Below, piece after piece: positions 39,401-53,220 of a stretch of DNA of 64,000 nucleotides (its first letter is position 1; each line of letters opens with the position of its first letter). Below the pieces are notes generated by a model. It made no database searches. It was given only the letters and a program-made list of their open reading frames with translations, and was not told the origin of the DNA. The stretch comes from Sipunculus nudus. Taxonomy: Eukaryota > Annelida > Sipuncula > Golfingiida > Sipunculidae. A program made the position numbers and the translations under genes. The DNA is taken from contig CM049318.1 in the NCBI GenBank assembly GCA_026874595.1, positions 46,050,456 to 46,114,455 of the forward strand, read 5' to 3'.

Positions 39401-40092
39401 GGCCGGATAACATGTAAACGTCAGGACTATTGTACAGAGGACATAGCTGGATAATGGGTAAACATCAGAATTGTTTGTCACACCCGCATTGCTACTAACA
39501 ACATGGGTGGACAACATGTGAACATCAGAACTGTTTGTTTCAACTAAATTGCTACTAACGACATGGCCGGATAACATGTGAACATCAGAACTATTTGTTT
39601 CAACTGAATTGCTACTAAAGACATGGCCGGATAACATGTGAACATCAGAACTATATGTTACACCCGATTTGCTACTAAAGATATTGCGGGATAACATGTG
39701 AACTTAAGGACTGTTTGTTACACCCGAATTGCTACTAACGACATGGCTGGATGATATGTGAACATCATAACTGTTATTTTACCCGAATCGCTACAAACGA
39801 CATCCCTGAATAACATCTGTAACACCCTAACTGCAGCTAACGACATGGCTAACTAACACGTGACCATCACAACTGTTTATTACACCCGAAATGCTACTAA
39901 CGACATAGCTGGACAACATGTGAACATGAGAGAAATATTTGTTACACCCTATTTGCTAATTTCGACATGGCCGGATAACATATGAACATCAGAACTATTT
40001 GTTACACCCGATTAACTACTGACGTCATAGCTGGATCATAGGAGAACATCAGAACTTTTTGTTACACCCGAATTGCCACTAACGACATGGCT
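33465..40092 (+). repeat. Block A, parental-like copy of two later blocks
   Basis: Positions about 33465-36107 match 43875-46517 (offset 10410). Positions about 34700-40092 match 47270-53220 (offset 12576, then 13188, then 13128). Block A lacks the 612-bp tandem duplication seen in the downstream copy but has one extra monomer near 37431-37490, a near-copy of its neighbour (CTACACCCAAATCGCTAATAAGG). Confidence 0.85.
36868..37698 (-). other. Longest satellite open frame, 276 codons, probably not a gene
   Basis: The minus-strand frame stays open for about 14 monomers, giving repeats of the form MLSSHVVSSNSGVTNSSDVH with variation. The equivalent stretch at 50056-50826 is also open for 256 codons but lost one monomer and otherwise changed little. 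No intron signals, signal peptide or conserved non-repetitive domain are seen. I list it because it is the best candidate if any part of the array were translated. Confidence 0.15.
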
Positions 40093-40121
40093 TCATGACA
40101 TGTGAACATCATAACTGTTCG

Positions 40122-43100
40122 TTAGACCCGAATTGCTACTAACGACATGGCTTCATGACATGTGAACATCATAACTGTTCGATACATCCTAATTATTACT
40201 AACGACATGGCTGGACAGCATGTGAACATCAGAACTATTTGTTAATACTGAATTGCTACTAACGACATGGTCGGACAACCTGTTAACATCAGAACTATAT
40301 GTTAAACCCGATTTGGAATTAAAGACATTGCTGGATAACATGCCAACATCTGAACTGTTTGTTACACCCGATTTTCTACTAACGACAAGGCTAGATAACA
40401 TGAGAACATCAGAACTTTTTGTTTCACCTTATATGCTACACGCGACATGGCTGGACGACCGGGGAACATTAAAAATATTTGTTACACCCGATTTGCTAGT
40501 TAAGACATTTCTGGAAAACATGTGAACATTGGAACTGTTTGATAGACCCGAATTGCTACTAACGACAGGCTGGATGACATGTGAACATCATAACTGTTTG
40601 ATAGACCCGCATTGCTACAAATGACATGGCTAGATAATAGATAAACATCAAAACTGTTTGTTACACCCGCATTGCTTCTTACAACATGGCTGCACAACAG
40701 TTGAATATCAGAACTGATTTATACACCTGATTTGCTACTTACGACATGGTTGGATAACACGTTAACATCAAAACTGTTTGTTTTACCCAAATTAGTACTA
40801 TGGCCATGGCACGATATCTTGTCAATATCAATATTGTTTGTTACACCCGAATTGCTACTAACGACATGGCTGGATGACACGTGAATAAGAAAACTGATGT
40901 TACACCTATTTCTTAAAACCCGATTTGCTACTTACGACATGGCTTGATAACAGGTGAACATCAGAACTGTTTGTTAAACCCGGTTTGCTACTAATGACAT
41001 AGATGGCTAACGGGTATACATCATAAGTGTTTCTTGCACCCGCATTGCTACTAACCACATGGCTGGACAACATGTGAACATCAGAACTGTTTGTTACACC
41101 CGATTTGCTGATAACGAAATGGCTGGATGACGTGAACATCATAACTGTTTGATATACCAGCATTTCTACAAACGTCAAGGCTTGATAACAAGTGAACATC
41201 AGAACTGTTTGTTACACCGAAATTCCTTCTTACTACATGGCTACATGCCATGTGAACACGGGAACTGTTTGTTAGACCCGAATTGCTACTAACGAAATGG
41301 CTGGATGACATGTGAACATCATAACTGTTTGATACACCCGCACAGCTAAAAACGACACGGCTGGATAACACGTGAACATCAGAACTGTTTGTTACACCCG
41401 AATTACTACAAAGGACATGGCTGGATGATAGTCAATTTTATACCTGTTTGAAACACCCGCACTGCTACAAATGACACGGCTGGATAACACGTGAACATCA
41501 CAACTGTTTGTTTTACCCAAATTACTACTAACGACATGGCATGATATCATGTCCATATCAAAATTGTTTGTTACACCCGCATTGCTACTAACAACATGGC
41601 TGGACAAAATGTAAACATCAGAACTGTTTTATACACCGGATTTGCTACTTATGACATGGCCGGATGGCATGTGAGCATCAGAACTATTTGTTACACCCGA
41701 ATTGCTACTACCGTCATGGTTCGATAAAATGTGAACATCATAACTGTTACACCCGATTTGCTATTAACGACATGGCTAGATAACACGTGAACATCATAAC
41801 AGTTTGATACACCCGCATTGCCTCAAACGAAATGGCTGCATAACATGTGAACGTCAGGACTATTTGTAACACCTGAATTGTAAATAACGAAACAGCTAGT
41901 TAATTTGTGAACATCAGAGCTGTTTGTTAGACCCGCATTGCTTCTAACTAAATGGCTAGATGACATGTTAACACGGCAACTGTTCGATACGTCCAAATTT
42001 TTACTAAAGGCATGGCCGGGCAGCATGTGAACATCAGAACTATTTGTTTACACTGAATTGCTACTAACGACATGGCCGGATAACATGTGAATATCAGAAC
42101 TATATGTTACACGATTTGCTGCTAAAGACATTGCTGGATAACATGTGAACATCTGAACTGCTTGTTACACCCGCACTGCTACAAACGACACGGCTGGATA
42201 ACACGTGAACATCAGAACTGTTTGTTACACCCGATTTGCTACTCCCGACATGGTTCGCTAAAGTGTGAACATCTGAACTGTTTGTTACACCCACATGGCT
42301 TCTAACGACATGAATGGATAATAGGTGAACATCAGAATAGTTTGTTAGAAAGGATTCCTTCTTACTACCTGGCTATATGTCATGTGAACACCGGAACTGT
42401 TTGTTAGAACCGAATTGCTACTAACGACATGGCTGGATGACATGTAACATCACAACTGTTTGTTTACCTAAATTACTTCAATTGACATGGCACGATATCT
42501 TGACAATAGCAATATTGTTTGTTACACCCGATTAGCTACTAACGACATGGCATGATTACGGGTAAATATCAGAACTATTTGTCGCATCTGAATTGCTACT
42601 AACTACATGACTGGATGACACGTGAATAAGAAAACTGATGTTACACCTATTTTTTAAAACCCATATTTGCTACTAACGACATGGCTTGATAACAGGTGAA
42701 CATCCGAACTGTTAGCTTTACACGAATTGCTACTAACAACATGGCTGGACAACATGTGAACATCAAAGTTGTTTGTTATACCCAAATCGCTTCTAACTTA
42801 TTGGCTGGATAATAGGTGAACATCAGAACTGTTTGTTACACCCGAATTGCTACTAACGACATGGCTGGATAACACATTAACATCACAACTGTTTGTTTAC
42901 CCAAATTACTACTATTGACATGGCACGATATCTTGACAATAGCAATATTGTTTGTTACACCCGATTAGCTACTAACGACATGGCATGATTACGGGTAAGT
43001 ATCAGAACTATTTGTCGCATCTGAATTGCTACTAACTACATGACTAGATGACCCGTGAATAAGAAAACTGATGTTACACCTATTACTTAAAACCCAAATT

Positions 43101-43883
43101 GCTTCTAACGACATGGCTTGATAACAGGTGAACATCAGAACTGTTAGTTTTACCCGAATTGCTACAAACGACATGGCTAAATAACACGTGAACATCAGAA
43201 CTCTTTATAGTATCCTAATTGCTACTAAAGACTCGGCTGGATGACGTGAATATGAGAACTGTTTGATACACCTATTTCTTACAACCCCATTTGCTACCAA
43301 CAAGATGGCTAGATAACATGTGAACAGGGGAACTGTTTGTTAGACCCGAATTGCTACTAAAGACATGGCTAGATAATAGGCGAACATCAGAACTGTTTGT
43401 TACACCTCAATTGCTACTAACGACATGGCTGGATGACATGTGATCATCAAAACTGTTTGTTTCACCCGATTTGCTATTAACGACATGGCTAGATAACACG
43501 TGAACATCATAACAGTTTGATAAACCCGCATTGCCTCAAACGACATGGCTGGATAACATGTGGACGTTAGGACTATTTGTAACACCTGAATTATAAATAA
43601 CAAAATAGCTACATAATATATGAGCATCGGAGCTGTTTGTTAGACCTAAATTGCTTCTACCGACATGGCTAGATGACATGTTAACACGGCAACTGTTCGT
43701 TAGACCCGAATTGCTACTAATGACATGGCTTCAGAGATGTGAACATCATAACTGTTCGATACATCCAAATTGTTACTAACAACATGGCTGGACAACATGT
43801 GAACATCAAAGTTGTTTGTTATACCCAAATCGCTTCTAACTTATTGGCTGGATAAGAGGTGAACATCAGAACTGTTTGTTACA
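40122..43883 (+). repeat. Duplicated block, copy 2 of the 11.45-kb-offset pair
   Basis: Corresponds to 28670-32430. Its right end is a sharp switch at GTTTGTTACAC near 43883, where the sequence jumps to ACGATTTCCTGCTAAAG, which in the other copy lies 1043 bp further on. This copy thus lacks a second 1043-bp unit present upstream. Confidence 0.83.
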
Positions 43884-46517
43884 CGATTTCCTGCTAAAGA
43901 CATTGCTGAATAACATGTGAACTGTTTGTTACACCCGCACTGCTACAAACGACACGGCTGGATAACACGTGAACATCAGAACTGTTTGTTACACCCGATT
44001 TGCTACTACCGACATGGTTCGCTAAAGTGTAAACATCTGAACTGTTTGTTACACCCACATGGCTTCTAACGACATGAATGGATAATAGGTGAACATCAGA
44101 ATAGTTTGTTAGAAAGGAATTCCTTCTTACTACATTGCTATATGTCATGTGCACACGGGAACTGTTTGTTAGACCCGAATTGCTACTAATGACATGGCTG
44201 GATGACATGTAACATCATAACTGTTTGATACACCCGTACTGCTAAAAACGACACGGCTGGATGACATGTTATCATCAAAACTGTTTGTTTCACCCGATTT
44301 GCTATTAACGACATGGCTAGATAACACATGAACATCATAACAGTTGATACACCCGTACTGATAAAAACGACACGGCTGGATAACTCGTGAACATCGCAAC
44401 TGTTTGTTTTACCCAAATTACTACTAACGACATGGCATATTATCATGTCAATATCAATATTGTTTGTTACACCCGCATTGCTACTAACAACATGGCTAGA
44501 TGACATGTTAACACGGGAACTGTTCGTTAGACCCGAATTGCTACTAACGACATGGCTTCATGACATGTGAACATCATAACTGTTCGATACATCCTAATTA
44601 TTACTAACGACATGGCTGGACAGCATGTGAACATCAGAACTATTTGTTAATACTGAATTGCTACTAACGACATGGTCGGACAACCTGTTAACATCAGAAC
44701 TATATGTTAAACCCGATTTCGAACTAAAGACATTGCTGGATAACATGCCAACATCTGAACTGTTTGTTACACCCGATTTACTACTAACGACAAGGCTAGA
44801 TAACATGAGAACATCAGAACTTTTTGTTTCACCTTATATGCTACACGCGACATGGCTGGACGACCTGGGAACATTAAAAATATTTGTGACACCCGATTTG
44901 CTAGTTTAGACATTGCTGGAAAACATGTGAACATGAGAACTGTTTGATAGACCCGAATTGCTACTAACGACATGGCTGGATGACATGTGAACATCATAAC
45001 TGTTTGATAGACCAGCATTGCTACAAATGACATGGCTGGATAATAGATAAACATCAAAACTGTTTGTTACACCCGCATTGCTTCTAATAACATGGCTGCA
45101 CAACAGTTGAATATCAGAACTGATTTATACACCGGATTTGCTACTTACGACATGGTTGGATAACACGTTAACATCAAAACTGTTTGTTTTACCCAAATTA
45201 GTACTATGGCCATGGCACGATATCTTGTCAATATCAATATTGTTTGTTACACCCGAATTGCTACTAACGACATGGCTAGATAACGGGTAAATATCAGAAC
45301 TCTTTGTTGCATCCGAATAGCTACTAACGACATGACTGGATGACACGTGAATAAGAAAACTGATGTTACACCTATTTCTTAAAACCCGATTTGCTACTTA
45401 CGACATGGCTTGATAACAGGTGAACATCAGAACTGTTTGTTAAACCCGGTTTTCTACTAATGACATAGATGGATAACGGGTATACATCATAAGTGTTTCT
45501 TGCACCCGCATTGCTACTAACCACATGGCTGGACAACATGTGAACATCAGAACTGTTTGTTACACCCGATTTGCTGATAACGAAATGGCTGGATGACGTG
45601 AACATCATAACTGTTTGATATACCAGCATTTCTACAAACGTCAAGGCTTGATAACAAGTGAACATCAGAACTGTTTGTTACACCGAAATTCCTTCTTACT
45701 CCATGGCTACATGACATGTGAACACAGGAACTGTTTGTTAGACCCGAATTGCTACTAACGAAATGGCTGGATGACATGTGAACATCATAACTGTTTGATA
45801 CACCCGCACAGCTAAAAACGACACGGCTGGATAACACGTGAACATCAGAACTGTTTGTTACACCCGAATTACTACAAAGGACATGGCTGGATGACATGTC
45901 AACTTTATACCTGTTTGAAACATCCGCACTGCTACAAATGACACGGCTGGATAACACGTGAACATCACAACTGTTTGATTTACCCAAATTACTACTAACG
46001 ACATGGCAGGATATCATGTCAATATCAATTCTGTATATTACACCCGAATTGCTAGTAACGACATGGCTAGATAACATGTGAACATCAGAACTCTTTGTTT
46101 CACCTCATATGCTACTATCGACATGGCTGGACAACCTGTGAACATCAGAAATATTTGTACACCAGATTTGCTACTATAGACATTATATAACATGTGAACA
46201 TGGAAACTGATTAATAGACCCGAATTACTACAAACGACATGGCTGGATGAAATGTGAACCTCAGAATTGTTCGCCACACCCGCATTGCTACTAACAACAT
46301 AGCTGAACAACATGTGAACATCAGAACTATTTGTTACATCCGAATTGCTATTAAGGACATGGTTGGATGACATGTTAACATCAAAACTGTTTGTTTTACC
46401 CAAATTAGTACTATAGACATGGCACGATATCTTGTCAATATCAATATTGTTTGTTACACCCGAATTGCTACTAAACAGGGCTAGATAACGGGTAAATATC
46501 AGAACTCTTTGTTGCAT
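43875..46517 (+). repeat. Block B, copy of 33465-36107
   Basis: Offset 10410 throughout, very few differences from block A. The right end lies inside the shared bases TTGCATCC near 46517, after which the sequence follows 43213 onward (offset 3304). Confidence 0.85.
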
Positions 46518-48900
46518 CCTAATTGCTACTAAAGACTCGGCTGGATGACGTGAATATGAGAACTGTTTGATACACCTATTTCTTACAACCCCATTTGCTA
46601 CCAACAAGATGGCTAGATAACATGTGAACAGGGGAACTGTTTGTTAGACCCGAATTGCTACTAAAGACATGGCTAGATAATAGGCGAACATCAGAACTGT
46701 TTGTTACACCTCAATTGCTACTAACGACATGGCTGGATGACATGTGATCATCAAAACTGTTTGTTTCACCCGATTTGCTATTAACGACATGGCTAGATAA
46801 CACGTGAACATCATAACAGTTTGATAAACCCGCATTGCCTCAAACGACATGGCTGGATAACATGTGGACGTTAGGACTATTTGTAACACCTGAATTATAA
46901 ATAACAAAATAGCTACATAATATATGAGCATCGGAGCTGTTTGTTAGACCTAAATTGCTTCTACCGACATGGCTAGATGACATGTTAACACGGCAACTGT
47001 TCGTTAGACCCGAATTGCTACTAATGACATGGCTTCAGAGATGTGAACATCATAACTGTTCGATACATCCAAATTGTTACTAACAACATGGCTGGACAAC
47101 ATGTGAACATCAAAGTTGTTTGTTATACCCAAATCGCTTCTAACTTATTGGCTGGATAAGAGGTGAACATCAGAACTGTTTGTTACACGATTTCCTGCTA
47201 AAGACATTGCTGAATAACATGTGAACTGTTTGTTACACCCGCACTGCTACTAATAACATGGCTGCACAACAGTTGAATATCAGAACTGATTTATACACCG
47301 GATTTGCTACTTACGACATGGTTGGATAACACGTTAACATCAAAACTGTTTGTTTTACCCAAATTAGTACTATGGCCATGGCACGATATCTTGTCAATAT
47401 CAATATTGTTTGTTACACCCGAATTGCTACTAACGACATGGCTAGATAACGGGTAAATATCAGAACTCTTTGTTGCATCCGAATAGCTACTAACGACATG
47501 ACTGGATGACACGTGAATAAGAAAACTGATGTTACACCTATTTCTTAAAACCCGATTTGCTACTTACGACATGGCTTGATAACAGGTGAACATCAGAACT
47601 GTTTGTTAAACCCGGTTTTCTACTAATGACATAGATGGATAACGGGTATACATCATAAGTGTTTCTTGCACCCGCATTGCTACTAACCACATGGCTGGAC
47701 AACATGTGAACATCAGAACTGTTTGTTACACCCGATTTGCTGATAACGAAATGGCTGGATGACGTGAACATCATAACTGTTTGATATACCAGCATTTCTA
47801 CAAACGTCAAGGCTTGATAACAAGTGAACATCAGAACTGTTTGTTACACCGAAATTCCTTCTTACTCCATGGCTACATGACATGTGAACACAGGAACTGT
47901 TTGTTAGACCCGAATTGCTACTAACGAAATGGCTGGATGACATGTGAACATCATAACTGTTTGATACACCCGCACAGCTAAAAACGACACGGCTGGATAA
48001 CACGTGAACATCAGAACTGTTTGTTACACCCGAATTACTACAAAGGACATGGCTGGATGACATGTCAACTTTATACCTGTTTGAAACATCCGCACTGCTA
48101 CAAATGACACGGCTGGATAACACGTGAACATCACAACTGTTTGATTTACCCAAATTACTACTAACGACATGGCAGGATATCATGTCAATATCAATTCTGT
48201 ATATTACACCCGAATTGCTAGTAACGACATGGCTAGATAACATGTGAACATCAGAACTCTTTGTTTCACCTCATATGCTACTATCGACATGGCTGGACAA
48301 CCTGTGAACATCAGAAATATTTGTACACCAGATTTGCTACTATAGACATTATATAACATGTGAACATGGAAACTGATTAATAGACCCGAATTACTACAAA
48401 CGACATGGCTGGATGAAATGTGAACCTCAGAATTGTTCGCCACACCCGCATTGCTACTAACAACATAGCTGAACAACATGTGAACATCAGAACTATTTGT
48501 TACATCCGAATTGCTATTAAGGACATGGTTGGATGACATGTTAACATCAAAACTGTTTGTTTTACCCAAATTAGTACTATAGACATGGCACGATATCTTG
48601 TCAATATCAATATTGTTTGTTACACCCGAATTGCTACTAAACAGGGCTAGATAACGGGTAAATATCAGAACTCTTTGTTGCATCCGAATAGCTAATAACG
48701 ACATGACTGGATGACACGTGAATAAGAAAACCGATGTTACACCTATTTCTTAAAACCCGATTTGCAACTAACAACATGGCTTGACAACATGTGAACATGA
48801 GAAATGTTTGTTACACCGGGTTTGCCTCTAACGACATGGCTGGATAATAGGCGAACATCAGAACTGTTTGTTACACCCGAATTTCTACTAACGACATGAC
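45083..48900 (+). repeat. 2166-bp tandem duplication
   Basis: From about 47249 the array repeats the sequence that began at about 45083, at an offset of 2166. The join near 47245 fuses GCACTGCTAC, matching 43940, to TAATAACATGGCTGC, matching 45083. Private variants of block B (for example CGCCACACCCGC and AACACAGGAACTG) are present in this copy, so it derives from block B and not block A. Confidence 0.85.
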
Positions 48901-49516
48901 CGAACTGGACAACCTGTGAACATCAGAAATATTTGTACACCAGATTTGCTACTATAGACATTATATAACATGTGAACATGGAAACTGATTAATAGACCCG
49001 AATTACTACAAACGACATGGCTGGATGAAATGTGAACCTCAGAATTGTTCGCCACACCCGCATTGCTACTAACAACATAGCTGAACAACATGTGAACATC
49101 AGAACTATTTGTTACATCCGAATTGCTATTAAGGACATGGTTGGATGACATGTTAACATCAAAACTGTTTGTTTTACCCAAATTAGTACTATAGACATGG
49201 CACGATATCTTGTCAATATCAATATTGTTTGTTACACCCGAATTGCTACTAAACAGGGCTAGATAACGGGTAAATATCAGAACTCTTTGTTGCATCCGAA
49301 TAGCTAATAACGACATGACTGGATGACACGTGAATAAGAAAACCGATGTTACACCTATTTCTTAAAACCCGATTTGCAACTAACAACATGGCTTGACAAC
49401 ATGTGAACATGAGAAATGTTTGTTACACCGGGTTTGCCTCTAACGACATGGCTGGATAATAGGCGAACATCAGAACTGTTTGTTACACCCGAATTTCTAC
49501 TAACGACATGACCGGA
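48293..49516 (+). repeat. 612-bp perfect or near-perfect tandem duplication
   Basis: Positions about 48293-48904 are repeated at 48905-49516 and I found no difference in the stretches compared. The join reads CATGACCGAACTGGACAACC near 48895-48914, fusing CATGACCG of one monomer type to CTGGACAACC of another. It accounts for the 612-bp rise in offset (12576 to 13188) between block A and this copy. Confidence 0.9.
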
Positions 49517-52500
49517 TGACATGTGAACATTATAACTGTTCGATACTCCGAATTGTTACTAACGACATGGCTGGACAGTATGTGAACATCAGAACTATTT
49601 GTTTCAACTGAATTGCTACTAACGACATGGCCGGATAACGTGAAAATCAGAACTATATGTTACACCCGATTTACTTCTAAAGACATTGCTGGATACCATG
49701 TGAACATGGGAACTGATTAATAGACCCGAATTCCTACTAACGAAATGGCTGGATAACACGTGAACATCATAACAGTTTGAAACACCCGCATTGCGTCAAA
49801 CAACTTGGCCGGATAACATGTAAACGTCAGGACTATTGCTACAAAGGACGTGGCTGGATAACGGGTAAACATCAGAATTGTTTGTCACACCCGCAACATG
49901 TGAACATGAGAGAAATATTTGTTACACCCTATTTGCTAATTTTGACAGGTCCGGATAACATATGAACATCGGAACTATTTGTCACACCCGAATTGCTACT
50001 GACATCATAGCTGGAACATAGGTGAACAACAGAACTGTTTGTTACAACCGCATTCCTACAAAAAAACACGGCTGGATAACAGGTAAATATCTGTGCGGTT
50101 TCTTACATCCGAATCGCCACTTACGACATGGCTGGACAACATGTGAATATCTGAACTGTTTGTTACACCGGATTCCCTACTATCGACATGGCGGGACAGC
50201 ATGTGAACATAAGAACTATTTGTTACACCCGAATTTCTGCTAACGACATGGCTGGAGAACATGTATACATCAGCACTGTTTGATACACCCGATTTGCTAC
50301 AAACGTTATGGCTCGATAATGGGTAAACATCAGAATTGTTTGTCACAACCGCATTGGTACTAACAGCATAGCTGGACAACATGTGAACATCATACCTGTT
50401 CGCTACATCCGAATTGGTACTAACATCATGGCTCGACAACATGTGAACATCAGAACTATTTGTTAATACTGAATTGCTACTAACGACATGGTCGGACAAC
50501 CTGTTAACATCAGAACTATATGTAACATCCGATTTGCTTCTAAAGACATTGCTGGATAACATGTGAACTGAAGGACTGTTTGCTACACCCAAATCGCTAA
50601 TAAGGACATGGCTGGATAACATGTAAACATCAGAATTGTTTGTTACACCCGTATTGCTACCATCGACCTTGCACGATAAAATGAGAAAATCTGAACTATT
50701 TGGTACAACTAAATTGCTACTACCGACATGGCCGGATAACATATGAATATCCAAACTATTTGTCACACCCGATTTGCTACTTAAAACATGTCCGGATAAC
50801 ATATGAATATCAGAACTATTTGTCACAGCCGAATTGCTACTGACGTCAGAGCTGGATCATAAGTGAACAACAGAACTGTTTGTTACAACCGCATTCCTAC
50901 AAAAGACACGGCTGGATAATAGGTACACATCAGTGCGGTTTCTTACATCCGAATTGCCACTAACGACATGGCTGGACAACATGTGAATATCTGAACTGTT
51001 TGTAACAACGGATTCCCTACTATCGACATGGCTGGACAGCATGTGAACATAAGAACTATTTGTTACACCCGAATTGCTGCTAACGACATGGCTGGAGAAC
51101 ATGTAAACATCAGCACTGTTTGTTACACCCAAATCGCTACTAACGACATGGCTGGATGACATGTTATCATCAAAACTGTTTGTTACACCCGAATTGCTAT
51201 TAACGAAATGGCTAGATAACACGTGAACATTATAACAGTTTGATACACCCGCTTTGCATCAAACGACATGGCTGGATAACATGTTTACATCAGGACTATT
51301 TGTAACACCTGAATTGCTAATAACGAAATAGCTAGATAATATGTAAACATCAAAGCTGTTTGTTACACCTGAATTGCTTTTAACTACATGGATAGATGAC
51401 ATGTTAATAAGGGAACTGTTAGATAGACCCAAATTGCTACTAACGACATGGCTACATGGCATGTGAACATCATTACTGTTCAATACATCAGAATTGTTAC
51501 AAACGACATGGTTGGACAGCATGTGTACATCAGAACTATTTGTTTCAACTGAATTGCTACTAACGACATTGCTGGAAAACATGTGAACTTATAACAACTT
51601 TTTGTTACACCCAAATCGCTTTTAACAACATGGCTGGATAATAGAGTAACATCAGAACTGTTTGTTACACCCGATTTGCTACTAACGACATGACTCGATA
51701 AAATGTGAATATCTGAACTTTTCGTTTCACCCAAATCGCTTCTAGCAACATGAATGGATAACAGGTGAACATCAGAACTGTTTGTTACAACGGAATTCCT
51801 ACAAAAGACACGGCTGGATAACAAGTGAACATCAGAACTGTTTGTTACACCCGAATTGCTACAAACGACATGGCTCGATAATAGGCGAACATGAAACTGA
51901 TTGTTCAAGCCGATTTGCTACCAGTGACACGGCTGCATAACGGGTAAACATCAGGACTGTTTGTTACACCCACATTGCAACTAACAACATGGCTTGACAA
52001 CATTTGAACATGAGAAATGTTTGTTACACCGGGTTTGCATCTAACGACATGGCTGGATAATAGGTGAACATCAGAACTGTTTGTTACACCCGAATTTCTT
52101 CTAATGACATGGCTGGATGACATGTAAACATCATAACTGTTTGATACATTCGAATTGTTACTAACGACATGGCTGGATAATAGTTGAACATCAGAACTGT
52201 TTGTTACACCCGAATTGCTACTAACGACATGACCGGATGACATGTGAACATTATAACTGTTCGATACATCCGAATTGTTACTAACGACATGGCTGGACAG
52301 CATGTGAACATCAGAACTATTTGTTTCAACTGAATTGCTACTAACGACATGGCCGGATAATGTGAAGATCAGAACTATATGTTACACCCGATTTGCTTCT
52401 AAAGACATTGCTGGATACCATGTGAACATGGGAACTGATTAATAGACCCGAATTCCTACTAACGACTTGGCTGGATAACACATGAACATCATAACAGTTT

Positions 52501-53220
52501 GAAACACCCGCATTGCGTCAAACAACATGGCCGGATAACATGTAAACGTCAGGACTATTGTACAGAGGACATAGCTGGATAATGGGTAAACATCAGAATT
52601 GTTTGTCACACCCGCATTGCTACTAACAACATGGGTGGACAACATGTGAACATCAGAACTGTTTGTTTCAACTAAATTGCTACTAACGACATGGCCGGAT
52701 AACATGTGAACATCAGAACTATTTGTTTCAACTGAATTGCTACTAAAGACATGGCCGGATAACATGTGAACATCAGAACTATATGTTACACCCGATTTGC
52801 TACTAAAGACATTGCGGGATAACATGTGAACTTAAGGACTGTTTGTTACACCCGAATTGCTACTAACGACATGGCTGGATGATATGTGAACATCATAACT
52901 GTTATTTTACCCGAATCGCTACAAACGACATCCCTGAATAACATCTGTAACACCCTAACTGCAGCTAACGACATGGCTAACTAACACGTGACCATCACAA
53001 CTGTTTATTACACCCGAAATGCTACTAACGACATAGCTGGACAACATGTGAACATGAGAGAAATATTTGTTACACCCTATTTGCTAATTTCGACATGGCC
53101 GGATAACATATGAACATCAGAACTATTTGTTACACCCGATTCACTACTGACGTCATAGCTGGATCATAGGAGAACATCAGAACTTTTTGTTACACCCGAA
53201 TTGCCACTAACGACATGGCT
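49500..53220 (+). repeat. Copy of 36312-40092
   Basis: Follows block A at offset 13188, then 13128 after loss of one 60-bp monomer near 50580. Similarity ends exactly at AACGACATGGCT (53220 and 40092): this copy continues GGACAACATATG and block A continues TCATGACATGTG. Confidence 0.88.
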
